From Sediminibacterium sp. (lineage in GTDB: Bacteria > Bacteroidota > Bacteroidia > Chitinophagales > Chitinophagaceae), in NCBI RefSeq assembly GCF_030695065.1, contig NZ_JAUYTR010000016.1:248001-312000 (forward strand): a stretch of DNA of 64,000 nucleotides, read 5' to 3'. How positions within the stretch are numbered: position 1 is the stretch's first letter; every line of letters begins with the position of its first letter. The translations under genes and the position numbers were made by a program. The notes below the pieces were generated by a model, which was not told the DNA's origin, made no database searches, and saw only the letters and a program-made list of their open reading frames with translations. This document shows positions 27,214 through 36,230 of this stretch, one piece after another.

Positions 27214-28005
27214 TTATGATACTTCAACCCAAGTATGATCAGCTAATAATTTTACTGATGATACAAATTGTTTGAATGGTCCATGGGTACCCCATTCTTG
27301 GGGGGCTACTAAAGAAAGTAAATGGGTATTATCCCTCTTCTCGTATAAATGATAAACTTGCCCTATTTGCGGTTTAAAATTCAATTTAGCTTCGTATATA
27401 ATCATACTAAGCTCTTTACGCTTTCTTATTTCTTGCGCTTGCCTAGCCAAGAGCTCAATTTGTTGCTTTATTTGGTCTAACTGCATATTTGTTTGGTCTT
27501 CCATAGCGCTGAGCGCCTTATGCTTTATAACACCTTCTTTAGTTGGTCTTATTGCAACGCCTGCAACAGAAGCAGAATATGGAAGTACACTCAATTGCTT
27601 GTGGTATACTTCCATATTCTTAAACGCTGTACCATTTGTATTGTATCCTTCCTGTGTAATTTTCATGTAACCATTGGGCATGATTTCATGCATTACACGA
27701 AGTACTTGTAAGTTGTCTTTGTAAAAAATAGCATTCAATGTTGAGGCATTCGTAATACTTGCTTGTACTTGATTAGCCATTTCATTGTTTTCCAAATTAA
27801 TCAACTCGTCATTTGGAATGATTCTATACTGAGTGTAAAAAGCTTCGTTGTCTAGGCTAACCCAATTGATACTTATACTTAGTGCTTGCCCATTCTCAAT
27901 ACTTTCTATTTTGTAATTGCCGCTTTTAGGTGCAACTCCATTTTCGAAAATACATTTCTCTGGAAACAACTGCCAACTCGCAAGAAAATTATACGCTTGT
28001 ACCAT
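27214..28005 (-). CDS. DUF2452 domain protein
   Basis: A 263-residue protein without signal peptide or membrane segment. The second half (about 140-260) matches DUF2452 (related to human C1orf50): PYSASVAGVAIRPTKEGVIKH, a helix with QIKQQIELLARQAQEIRKR, then GQVYHLYEKRD, LSLVAPQEWG and a closing LLADHTWVEV. The first 135 residues are beta-rich (NYKIESIENGQALSISINWV) and may be a lipocalin-like barrel; that is a guess from the strand pattern. Function is unknown. It begins 5 bp after the DUF2911 gene and is probably in the same transcript. Confidence 0.75.
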   Translation of the reverse strand: MVQAYNFLASWQLFPEKCIFENGVAPKSGNYKIESIENGQALSISINWVSLDNEAFYTQYRIIPNDELINLENNEMANQVQASITNASTLNAIFYKDNLQVLRVMHEIMPNGYMKITQEGYNTNGTAFKNMEVYHKQLSVLPYSASVAGVAIRPTKEGVIKHKALSAMEDQTNMQLDQIKQQIELLARQAQEIRKRKELSMIIYEAKLNFKPQIGQVYHLYEKRDNTHLLSLVAPQEWGTHGPFKQFVSSVKLLADHTWVEVS

Positions 28006-28010
28006 TCAAT

Positions 28011-28535
28011 TTATTCTACGGTAAATTCAATATTAATAGTCCCCCATTTTAGAACAACCAATCCTTTATTAGAAATGGTATATTCTAATTTTTCTGATGA
28101 ATCAGCAGCAACGGTTTGTTTAGCCACAATTCTTAAGGCGTCATCTGCTTCTTTATATTGAAATGCCCCCCATTGTTTCCAAGTTTTATTGAAAATAAGG
28201 GTGGTGGCTTTTTCGTTTTGTAAGGTAAAGATTGAATATTTACCCGCAGGCAACAACTGACCATTTACTTTAAGGTCTTTACTTGTTTCAAATACAGTTG
28301 CATCATTTGCTCCTGCTCTCCAAATTTTACCCATCATAGGCTCAATATCTTTTCCAGGAGTTCTCCCTTTCAGAGAAGGCTGGCTGTATTTAATACTTAA
28401 AGCTGCTCCATTGGTAAGAACTGCTGAAACTTCAGCTGCAGGACTTGGTTTGGGCTTAGGGGTTGTTTGGGCATTCAAAGTAAGCATGCTCAAAGAAGCA
28501 AATGCAAATAAGAATGATAAGATGGTCTTTTTCAT
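28011..28535 (-). CDS. secreted DUF2911 family protein
   Basis: The start at 28535 gives a 174-residue protein with signal peptide MKKTILSFLFAFASLSMLTLNAQ; the frame extends to a TTG at 28574 but that would bury the signal. The mature part contains the DUF2911 hallmarks IKYSQPSLKGR, KIWRAGANDATVFET, LPAGKYSIFTLQNE and NKTWKQWGAFQYKEADDALRI. These Bacteroidota proteins are exported, with no known activity. It follows the Omp85-like gene by 40 bp and precedes the DUF2452 gene. Confidence 0.9.
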   Translation of the reverse strand: MKKTILSFLFAFASLSMLTLNAQTTPKPKPSPAAEVSAVLTNGAALSIKYSQPSLKGRTPGKDIEPMMGKIWRAGANDATVFETSKDLKVNGQLLPAGKYSIFTLQNEKATTLIFNKTWKQWGAFQYKEADDALRIVAKQTVAADSSEKLEYTISNKGLVVLKWGTINIEFTVE

Positions 28536-28575
28536 AATTAATCTATTTAACGTATTTAGAGATAAATGGTTCAAT

Positions 28576-30432
28576 CTAATTTACAATAACAAAGTCAGGT
28601 TTTTGTATTAAATCTGTTTGGAACCTAAATCTTAAATTGGTAGACAAGCTAATATTCCAACTATTCATATTTTCTACCACTTTTGGAAAATAATAAGCTT
28701 TCAACTCCATCGTACCAAAAACCAAGTTTTCATTACGGCTTCGCAATCCAGCACCTAGGGCACTGTAAACTGCTCCATCAGCAGGGTCAAGGGCAGATAA
28801 TTTTAAATAAGACAAATTAGAAAAAACAAAAGGGGCAAAGTTAAATCCTACCAATTTGAATGTATTATATAATACCGTTTCAGCATTAATAGTTATCCTT
28901 GCTGTTCCATCTATTCTAGTATTCCGAATTTTGGGTATACCAAAAATGCTTGAAACCCTTAGTGGATCATTCAATCGAATAAATTTTTGAAAAGTAACAC
29001 TGCCACTTAAAAAATGTCGCACAAACCAATTCCTTTTTTTCAATTTCTTTAATGGAGTAATTAATTCCATACTTGCTAATGCTGAAATGTCTTCTGCTTC
29101 ATTTTTATTTAGATATCCGCCAGATTTTAATGTGTAATTTAAAAATGCCTTTTTATTGTTGAAATAACTTCGTTGGTATTCAAACCCAATATACAGTCTA
29201 GAAATATCTTGTCTATCTGCCCATCCTCCGGTAAATGATAAACTAAATCCTTCAGGAAGATCTTCGTTTCTACCAAATCCGTAAATAAAATTGGTATGGT
29301 AAAAGTCTCGTTCAAAAACAGTGTAAGAAAACAGCATACCCGTTACATCATTGTACCTACTATCATATAAAAAATGAAGTGTGTCTGGTCTAACGGTAAA
29401 ATATCTATGTAAAACTCTGGCAGATAATATATTTCTTTTTCTGGTTCCTAAATTATCTAGCATTCTTTCTTTTGCCCCCAAGCTGTAACCCAACCACAAA
29501 TCTGCATTGTAATACCCATATTTTAATTGTTGATTGTACAGCGAATCTGAAGAATAAGCATTCTGTGTATTATTCACCGATAAATCAAATCCGCCTGTAT
29601 AGGGGTGATAGGGGCTTACTAAAGGCAATTCGCCTCTCAAAAAATAGCTGTTTTCTTCTCTTTTAGAAGAATTAAATGTGGGTCTTTCAAAATTAATACC
29701 GGCAGCAACATTTAAAAAACTACCCGCTATATTTCTACTAAGAAACTCAAGTCCATAAGTATATTTTGGATTTCTCTTTATATCGAATAGTTGTTGAAAT
29801 TTCAACCGATTTCCAGAACCAAATAAATTATCGTTGTTTATTTCCATATCAAATAGATTGGTGTTTACTTCAGAAACACTACCACCAATCGGAAATACAT
29901 CTTTCACTAATACCAATACATCTACTTCATCTGCATTATCTTTTACTGGAACTATGATAATTCTTGCATCTTGTAAAAAACTTAAGTCGCGTAAGAATTT
30001 TTCATTGTCCGCAAATAAGTTTGGGTCTACTCGTTCACCTTTTTTAAAAAACAAATTCTTTTTTACTACTTGTTGATGAGTACTAATATGTAACTTATTA
30101 CCAATCTGATTGAAAATATTTGAATTATTAAAACTGGTATCGTTTACCATTTTATTAAACATCAATTTATTAATTGAAATAGTACGAATAAACTTCCCTT
30201 CAAATGGTTCAAATTCAACTGCATTTTTCTCGGCAGAATTTTGGGGGATATTCGAAATTGGGTTGGAAACTGAAATAGACTTTCCTAATGCACCAATTAA
30301 CCCTTTTTTAGATGATAAGAAAAAACTAGTGTCGTATTTTGTTGTTTGGGTGTAGCCTAGAATAGGCAAAATAATAACCAGTACAAGTGTGGCCAAATGT
30401 AATGGGTTTGTTATTTTATTGCACCAATTCAT
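28576..30432 (-). CDS. Omp85-like (BamA/TamA family) outer membrane protein
   Basis: A 618-residue exported protein. After a signal peptide (ending near GYTQ) comes a POTRA-like stretch, about 80-180, with FIRTISINKLMF, KKNLFFKKGERVDPNLFADNEKFLRDLSFLQDA and VDVLVLVKDVFPIGG. The remainder is a predicted beta barrel of alternating aromatic and polar strands. With only one or two POTRA domains it is shorter than BamA, so it may be a TamA-like or lineage-specific relative that inserts or secretes a partner. The assignment rests on the POTRA pattern. It heads a minus-strand group with DUF2911 and DUF2452 proteins. Confidence 0.72.
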   Translation of the reverse strand: MNWCNKITNPLHLATLVLVIILPILGYTQTTKYDTSFFLSSKKGLIGALGKSISVSNPISNIPQNSAEKNAVEFEPFEGKFIRTISINKLMFNKMVNDTSFNNSNIFNQIGNKLHISTHQQVVKKNLFFKKGERVDPNLFADNEKFLRDLSFLQDARIIIVPVKDNADEVDVLVLVKDVFPIGGSVSEVNTNLFDMEINNDNLFGSGNRLKFQQLFDIKRNPKYTYGLEFLSRNIAGSFLNVAAGINFERPTFNSSKREENSYFLRGELPLVSPYHPYTGGFDLSVNNTQNAYSSDSLYNQQLKYGYYNADLWLGYSLGAKERMLDNLGTRKRNILSARVLHRYFTVRPDTLHFLYDSRYNDVTGMLFSYTVFERDFYHTNFIYGFGRNEDLPEGFSLSFTGGWADRQDISRLYIGFEYQRSYFNNKKAFLNYTLKSGGYLNKNEAEDISALASMELITPLKKLKKRNWFVRHFLSGSVTFQKFIRLNDPLRVSSIFGIPKIRNTRIDGTARITINAETVLYNTFKLVGFNFAPFVFSNLSYLKLSALDPADGAVYSALGAGLRSRNENLVFGTMELKAYYFPKVVENMNSWNISLSTNLRFRFQTDLIQKPDFVIVN

Positions 30433-30625
30433 CTCTAAGATATTTCTAAAATTATATACTAATTTGTTTAATTCTCAATATGATGCCGTAATTGTAGAAC
30501 TAGCTCAATCTTGATTGTAGTGATACCACTACAAAGAGCAAATATGTATAAATATTTAGTAACCTACTGATTATTAATTATAACTTAGAAACTATTAAAA
30601 TATCTTAACCAAGCATTAACTCGCC

Positions 30626-33600
30626 ATGAAAAGCAATATTCCATTCAAATTGTATTCAGGATTAGGAATCTCCATTTTCTTGGTATTAATGGTGGGCTAT
30701 TTCTCTATTACTACACTCAATACACAAGTAGAAAAAACCACCCATTTAATAAAGGTTAAAAAGTCTATCAGCGATATTCAAGACCTGCAATACAATATTT
30801 CTCAAATGAGAAATGCAAGATTAAACTATTGGGTTACTCAAAATGATACAGCTATTACCAATTATACCATTTCAGCGTCTAGCATTAAGCCTATTATGGT
30901 AAAACTCCATTTTGACTTACCCCAAAATCCTATTACAATAGATAAAATTAATGCCTTAGACACTGCCATTACAAGGTTGAATCTATTTTGGGATAACAAT
31001 GGAAAAGTTTTAACTGCGCAAAACAATTTAGAATTAAATAACAAAATTATTGCTGAAGGTCAATTAATAAGAAGCGTTTTAGTATTAATTGATCAAACCA
31101 AAAGAGGGTTAGTTTATGAATTAGACTCAACTGAAAAAAGCATCAAAGAATCTTTTGAAATCTCTACCAAAGTCATAGTTGGTGGAGTAGTGCTACTAAT
31201 AGTTATTGTATTAATTCTAGTGAATGCTGTTGTTGCTACCTTAAAAAGTAGATTCAGGTCTGAGCGAAGGTTAAAAGACACAGTGGTAAAAATGGAAGAG
31301 ATTAATTTACTTGCTGCAGAGAAAAATAAATTATTGGAAGGGGTTAGTTATATTAATGACCATATTCAAAAATCGTATTCTCTTGAAACACTTTCGAATA
31401 ATGTCATTAGATCTGTTGTAGGATATTTAGAAGTTCCAGCCGGTGTAATTTATATTAAAGATGAAATTGCTGATTTCCTAGAAATGACAGCTGGGGTTGC
31501 CATTTCTTCAGATGCTAAAATTGGATTTAAACTTGGGGAAGGTATAATAGGCAATGCTGCTTTGCAAAAAGAAGCTGTTAGTATATCAGAGGTACCACCT
31601 GACTATTGGCATGTTGAAACATCTTTAGGTGATATGACCGGTAGGGGTGAAATATTATGTATGCCGCTTTGGCTAGATAATGAACTAAAAGGTTTAATTG
31701 AGCTTGGTATTTTTGGAAAATTTTCTGCTCATCAAAAAAACTTATTAGAAAACATATCTCATAATGTTGCGTCTGCTATTCAAGCCCAACAAGCAAGAGC
31801 AAAAATCAATATACTTTTAGCCGAAGTGCAAGAGCACAAAGAAAGCTTAGTAAATCAACAAGAAGAATTAAGACATACCAACAATGAATTAAGTAGACAA
31901 GCGCACGAGTTGCAAGAAACCAGTAAATACAAATCTGAGTTTTTAGCAAATATGTCTCACGAATTAAGAACACCGCTAAATAGCGTGCTAATTTTGGCAA
32001 AATTATTATCTGATAATAATCCTAAAAATCTGACCCCTAAGCAAATTGAATATGCTTCAATTATTCACAGATCTGGTACAGACTTATTAAAGTTAATTAA
32101 TGATATTCTAGACCTATCTAAAATAGAAGCAGGTAAAATTGAACTTACTGTTGAAGACATTAAACCAGAAACCATAGCCACAGATTTACAACAGTTGTTT
32201 AGTGTAGTAGCCTCACAAAAAAACATTCAATTTAATATCGTTCAAGATTCATCTATTCCAGCTTCTATTAGAACTGATATTCAGCGTTTGGAACAAATTA
32301 TTAAGAACCTGTTATCAAATGCATTCAAGTTTACTCCAGAAGGTGGCAAAGTAACGGTTGAATTTAAGCGTATTGAAAATGTTTTCCCTAAAAAAATAAG
32401 TATTTCTGTAAAAGACAGCGGCATTGGAATTTCAGCAGAAAAGCAACAATTGATTTTCGAAGCTTTTCAACAGGCCGATGGTTCAACGAGTAGAAAATAT
32501 GGCGGCACTGGCTTGGGATTATCTATTAGTAAAGAATTAGCCAAACTATTAGGGGGCGAAATTTCAGTACATAGTATTGAAGGAGAAGGCAGTGTTTTTA
32601 GTTTAATTATTCCTGAAGAAACTACCAATACAACTGAAGTGGTTAAAGAGGCGTTACAAACCAGTGCTGCACCTTCTTTAACTAATATTGAAGAACAAGA
32701 CAAAGTTTCAGACGACAGAAATAATATAAGTGATGAAGATGAAGTGGTCCTAATTATTGAAGACGATGTCAATTTTGCTTCCATTGTTAGAGACTTTGCC
32801 AGAAATAAAAAATTTAAAACAATAGTAGCACTACAAGGAGACGAAGGTTTATTGTATGCAAAAAGATATGCTTTAAACGCTATTATTCTAGACGTGCAAT
32901 TACCTGTTTTAGATGGATGGTCTTTACTTAAGATTTTAAAAGAAGATAAAGACACCAAACATATTCCAGTTCATATTATATCTGCTTTTGACGACAATAG
33001 ATTTAATGAGGGTGGGGCATTGGCTTATGTTAAAAAACCAATCAATTTAGAGGGTTTAGATTTAGCATTTTCTAAAATAAGTCAATATTTGAAGCAAAAT
33101 TTTAAGACTGTTTTACTTATCTCAGCTGATAATTTTAAGGACAAAAAACTTCAACAACTATTCCAACAAAAATACAAAGAGGTTTCATTCATTACAACTT
33201 CAACAATAGAAGATGGCAAATTAAAGGCAAATAATATCCATTTTGATTGTATTATAGCTGATTTGGGAGATGACACAAGCGATGGAATCAAATTAATGCA
33301 AGAGTGGAAGCCTCAATTAATTGAACAAAAAATTCCCGTAATACTATTAATTAACAATAATATTTCTGCAGAGGATGAAATAAGATTAAAAACTATTTCT
33401 GAAACTGTAGTAAGAAATACTGCATCTGCAACTACTAAGTTAATTGATGAAATTGAACAATTTTTATACAAACTAAAACAGAATGAAAGCCAATCTGGCA
33501 AAGATTCTCAACATCCTAATATTTTAATCGACAACTTAGATGGAAAGAAAATATTAATTGTTGACGATGATATGCGAAATGTATATGCGCTTAGTACCGC

Positions 33601-33910
33601 TTTAGAATCAGAACTAGCAGAAGTAATAAGTGCAGCAGATGGTAAGGAGTCTCTTGAAATGCTTAAGTTAAACCCAGACACAGAACTGGTTTTAATGGAT
33701 ATTATGATGCCTGAAATGGATGGATATGAAGCTATGCAACATATTAGAAAAACGCTAAAACTGAATCAACTGCCCATTATTGCATTAACGGCAAAAGCCA
33801 TGGCAGGGGATAGGGAAAAATGTATTGCCTCAGGTGCTTCCGATTATATAACCAAACCTGTAGACATTCAAAAATTACTGACTTTAATTAAAATCTGGTT
33901 ATCAAAATAA
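30626..33910 (+). CDS. hybrid sensor histidine kinase with GAF and three receiver domains
   Basis: A 1094-residue membrane kinase. Two membrane helices (11-31 and 183-205) bracket a helical periplasmic sensor of the CHASE3/four-helix kind. A GAF domain follows (about 240-390), then a coiled coil (390-435), HisKA with His445 in SHELRTP, and HATPase with NLLSNAFKF, DSGIGIS (597-603) and GGTGLGL (626-632). Three receiver domains come last: REC1 with Asp756; REC2 (about 827-945), degenerate with Asp879 but no acidic pair; REC3 with DDD at 980-982 and Asp1025. It is followed after 21 bp by a second kinase, likely its phosphorelay partner. Confidence 0.94.
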   Translation: MKSNIPFKLYSGLGISIFLVLMVGYFSITTLNTQVEKTTHLIKVKKSISDIQDLQYNISQMRNARLNYWVTQNDTAITNYTISASSIKPIMVKLHFDLPQNPITIDKINALDTAITRLNLFWDNNGKVLTAQNNLELNNKIIAEGQLIRSVLVLIDQTKRGLVYELDSTEKSIKESFEISTKVIVGGVVLLIVIVLILVNAVVATLKSRFRSERRLKDTVVKMEEINLLAAEKNKLLEGVSYINDHIQKSYSLETLSNNVIRSVVGYLEVPAGVIYIKDEIADFLEMTAGVAISSDAKIGFKLGEGIIGNAALQKEAVSISEVPPDYWHVETSLGDMTGRGEILCMPLWLDNELKGLIELGIFGKFSAHQKNLLENISHNVASAIQAQQARAKINILLAEVQEHKESLVNQQEELRHTNNELSRQAHELQETSKYKSEFLANMSHELRTPLNSVLILAKLLSDNNPKNLTPKQIEYASIIHRSGTDLLKLINDILDLSKIEAGKIELTVEDIKPETIATDLQQLFSVVASQKNIQFNIVQDSSIPASIRTDIQRLEQIIKNLLSNAFKFTPEGGKVTVEFKRIENVFPKKISISVKDSGIGISAEKQQLIFEAFQQADGSTSRKYGGTGLGLSISKELAKLLGGEISVHSIEGEGSVFSLIIPEETTNTTEVVKEALQTSAAPSLTNIEEQDKVSDDRNNISDEDEVVLIIEDDVNFASIVRDFARNKKFKTIVALQGDEGLLYAKRYALNAIILDVQLPVLDGWSLLKILKEDKDTKHIPVHIISAFDDNRFNEGGALAYVKKPINLEGLDLAFSKISQYLKQNFKTVLLISADNFKDKKLQQLFQQKYKEVSFITTSTIEDGKLKANNIHFDCIIADLGDDTSDGIKLMQEWKPQLIEQKIPVILLINNNISAEDEIRLKTISETVVRNTASATTKLIDEIEQFLYKLKQNESQSGKDSQHPNILIDNLDGKKILIVDDDMRNVYALSTALESELAEVISAADGKESLEMLKLNPDTELVLMDIMMPEMDGYEAMQHIRKTLKLNQLPIIALTAKAMAGDREKCIASGASDYITKPVDIQKLLTLIKIWLSK

Positions 33911-33931
33911 GTTTGATACAATTAGAATTAT

Positions 33932-35041
33932 ATGGAACAATTAAATAGCAATGAGCATTTTCTTATTTTGTTGGTAGACGATCGTCCTGAGAATCTTATT
34001 GCCCTTGAAGAAATCTTAGAAAAGCCAGGTCGAAGTTTCATTAAAGCAAATTCGGGCAATGAAGCTTTAAAATTGGCACTCAAACACGAAGACATTGGAT
34101 TGGTATTATTAGACGTTCAAATGCCCGACATGGATGGATTTGAAGTTGCTCGAATGCTTAAATTAAATAAAAGAACACAGCACTTGTCGGTCATTTTTGT
34201 AACTGCAATTAGTAAAGAAGAAAAATTTGTATTGAAAGGATTTGATGAAGGAGCTGTTGACTATTTGCAAAAGCCATTAGATATTAATATTACACGGGCA
34301 AAAGTAAATGTTTTTGAAAGACTCTATTTTGCACAACAAAAACTAAAAAATAGTTTACTAGAAATTGAACTGGTAAACAAACAATTGGAAAGATTTGTCT
34401 TCATTGTATCCCATGATTTAAAATCGCCTATTGCAACAATTGCTATGTTAGCAGATATGATGCAAAAAGACGAAGTTGTTAAAAATGAACCAGAATTATT
34501 AGAAAACACAAGCATTATATACAGTGCTGCAAGTAAGCTCACTGGAATGATTGAATCTATTTTAGATTATTCCAGAAAAAGCCTTAGTGAACAAACTGTT
34601 GAAGATGTTGACAGTTTTAAATTAGTAAATGAAATTATTCAAATGTTGGTATTACCTCAAAGAATTAATATCACAATTGACGCTAATTTACCAAAGCTCA
34701 AAACAAGAAAAATAAAATTACAACAGGTTTTTCAAAATTTAATAACCAATGCCGTTAAATATAACAACAAACCCAACCCAGAAATACAAGTTGGAGTTTA
34801 TGCAGCAACCAATGAGTTTTATGAGTTCTATGTTAAAGACAATGGACAAGGAATTTCAAAAAAAGACCATAGCAAAATTTTTAAATTATTTGAAATAACC
34901 GATAATAAATCATCGGGTGAGTCTAGCACTGGGGTTGGATTGAACTTGTTAAAAATGCTAGTTGAAGAACAAGGTGGTAAAATTAGGGTTGAAAGTAGTC
35001 CAGAAATGGGAAGCACTTTCTTTTTTGAATGGCGCAGATAA
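33932..35041 (+). CDS. response regulator/histidine kinase (REC-HisKA-HATPase)
   Basis: A 369-residue soluble protein in inverted order: a receiver domain (residues 10-125; acidic pair Asp16-Asp17, phosphoacceptor Asp61 in LLLDVQMPDMDG, Lys114), then a helix leading to HisKA with His161 in VSHDLKSP and a HATPase domain with FQNLITNAVKYN, DNGQGIS and a G2-type box (GVGLNLL). Such proteins act as switchable kinases whose activity depends on receiver phosphorylation. It lies 21 bp after the large hybrid kinase and almost certainly works with it. No DNA-binding output regulator is adjacent. Its end is 4 bp from the convergent nhaA stop, with no visible terminator. Confidence 0.93.
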   Translation: MEQLNSNEHFLILLVDDRPENLIALEEILEKPGRSFIKANSGNEALKLALKHEDIGLVLLDVQMPDMDGFEVARMLKLNKRTQHLSVIFVTAISKEEKFVLKGFDEGAVDYLQKPLDINITRAKVNVFERLYFAQQKLKNSLLEIELVNKQLERFVFIVSHDLKSPIATIAMLADMMQKDEVVKNEPELLENTSIIYSAASKLTGMIESILDYSRKSLSEQTVEDVDSFKLVNEIIQMLVLPQRINITIDANLPKLKTRKIKLQQVFQNLITNAVKYNNKPNPEIQVGVYAATNEFYEFYVKDNGQGISKKDHSKIFKLFEITDNKSSGESSTGVGLNLLKMLVEEQGGKIRVESSPEMGSTFFFEWRR

Positions 35042-35045
35042 TTGC

Positions 35046-36224
35046 TTATTTCTTTGCTGCCAACCACAAGTAACCAACTATCATAGAGAACACAGAACTA
35101 ACCAATACAGCTATTTTTGCGATGTCTTGTACAATATGGTCACTAAATGCCAACATAGAAATAAATATACTCATAGTAAAACCTATGCCAGCTAAAATAC
35201 CTGCTCCAATTAATTGATGCCAATTTGTTTGTGAAGGAAGATTCGCCCACTTTCTTTTAATCATCCAATAACAGGCCAAACAAATTCCGAGTGGTTTACC
35301 AATAAATAAGCCAGCCATAATCCCCCAGGAAAAAGAATTATTCAATGCAGCTAATCCTTCTTCAGGAAATACAATAGCCGTATTAGCTAATGCAAATAAA
35401 GGCATGATGATAAAATAAACTGGTGTATGAAAACTTAGTTCCAATTCTGCTAATTTTTTAACAGGTATAGTAAAAGCAAATAATACACCTGCTACAGTTG
35501 CGTGAATACCAGAATTAAACATGGTGTACCAGAGTGCCAATCCTAAAACCCATGTGTACCAACCCAATTTCGATCTATTCTTTTTTAGTGCTAAAAGTGT
35601 TAACATAATTAATGCACTTAATAATAAATACATCAACTTCAATTGACCACCATAGAACAAAGCAATGACTACAATAGCCCCCAAATCATCTATTATAGCC
35701 AATGCAGTAATAAAGATTTTAAGTGCAACAGGAACCCGATTTCCCAATAATGAAGCTATACCTAATGTAAATGCAATATCAGTAGCCATAGGAATTGCCC
35801 AACCATTCATGTATGTTGTTCCTCTACTAAACTGACTATAAATTAAAGCTGGAATTAACATACCACCAATGGCTGCCACAACCGGCAGAATTGATTGTTT
35901 AATGGATGCTAGTTCTCCAGTTACTAGTTCTCTTTTAATCTCCATACCCGCTATAAAAAAGAATGCGGCCATGAATAAATCATTAATGATGACTAAAATG
36001 GAATTGGGCAAATGAAATATACCCCAATCAAAAACATGATGGTCTGTTCCGTCTATACTCCAGTGAAATAATGAAATATAACTACTAGAAATGCTATTAA
36101 TATTTGCCAATACAATAGATATAGCGGTAGCAATTAATAAAACTATTCCAATAGATTTACTATCATGAATAAATGTAATCAATGGATCAATAAAGACTTT
36201 TTTTACCATTTTTCTTGCTGCCAT
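35046..36224 (-). CDS. nhaA: Na+/H+ antiporter NhaA
   Basis: A 392-residue inner-membrane antiporter with about 11-12 helices. The proton/sodium-site aspartate pair is present in ALAIIDDLGAIVVIALFY, as are FMAAFFFIAGMEIKREL and the later FANTAIVF and GIGFTMSIFISMLAF segments. It exchanges Na+ for H+ and supports pH and salt tolerance. It is the last gene of a minus-strand run and starts 6 bp after the OstA-like gene, so it is probably co-transcribed with envelope genes, which is an unusual setting for it. Confidence 0.96.
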   Translation of the reverse strand: MAARKMVKKVFIDPLITFIHDSKSIGIVLLIATAISIVLANINSISSSYISLFHWSIDGTDHHVFDWGIFHLPNSILVIINDLFMAAFFFIAGMEIKRELVTGELASIKQSILPVVAAIGGMLIPALIYSQFSRGTTYMNGWAIPMATDIAFTLGIASLLGNRVPVALKIFITALAIIDDLGAIVVIALFYGGQLKLMYLLLSALIMLTLLALKKNRSKLGWYTWVLGLALWYTMFNSGIHATVAGVLFAFTIPVKKLAELELSFHTPVYFIIMPLFALANTAIVFPEEGLAALNNSFSWGIMAGLFIGKPLGICLACYWMIKRKWANLPSQTNWHQLIGAGILAGIGFTMSIFISMLAFSDHIVQDIAKIAVLVSSVFSMIVGYLWLAAKK

Positions 36225-36230
36225 TTTATC

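Noticed and set aside
32467..32958. 163-codon minus-strand frame inside the hybrid kinase gene
   Set aside because: The sense strand encodes clear HATPase and receiver motifs; the antisense product is low-complexity Ser/Leu-rich.
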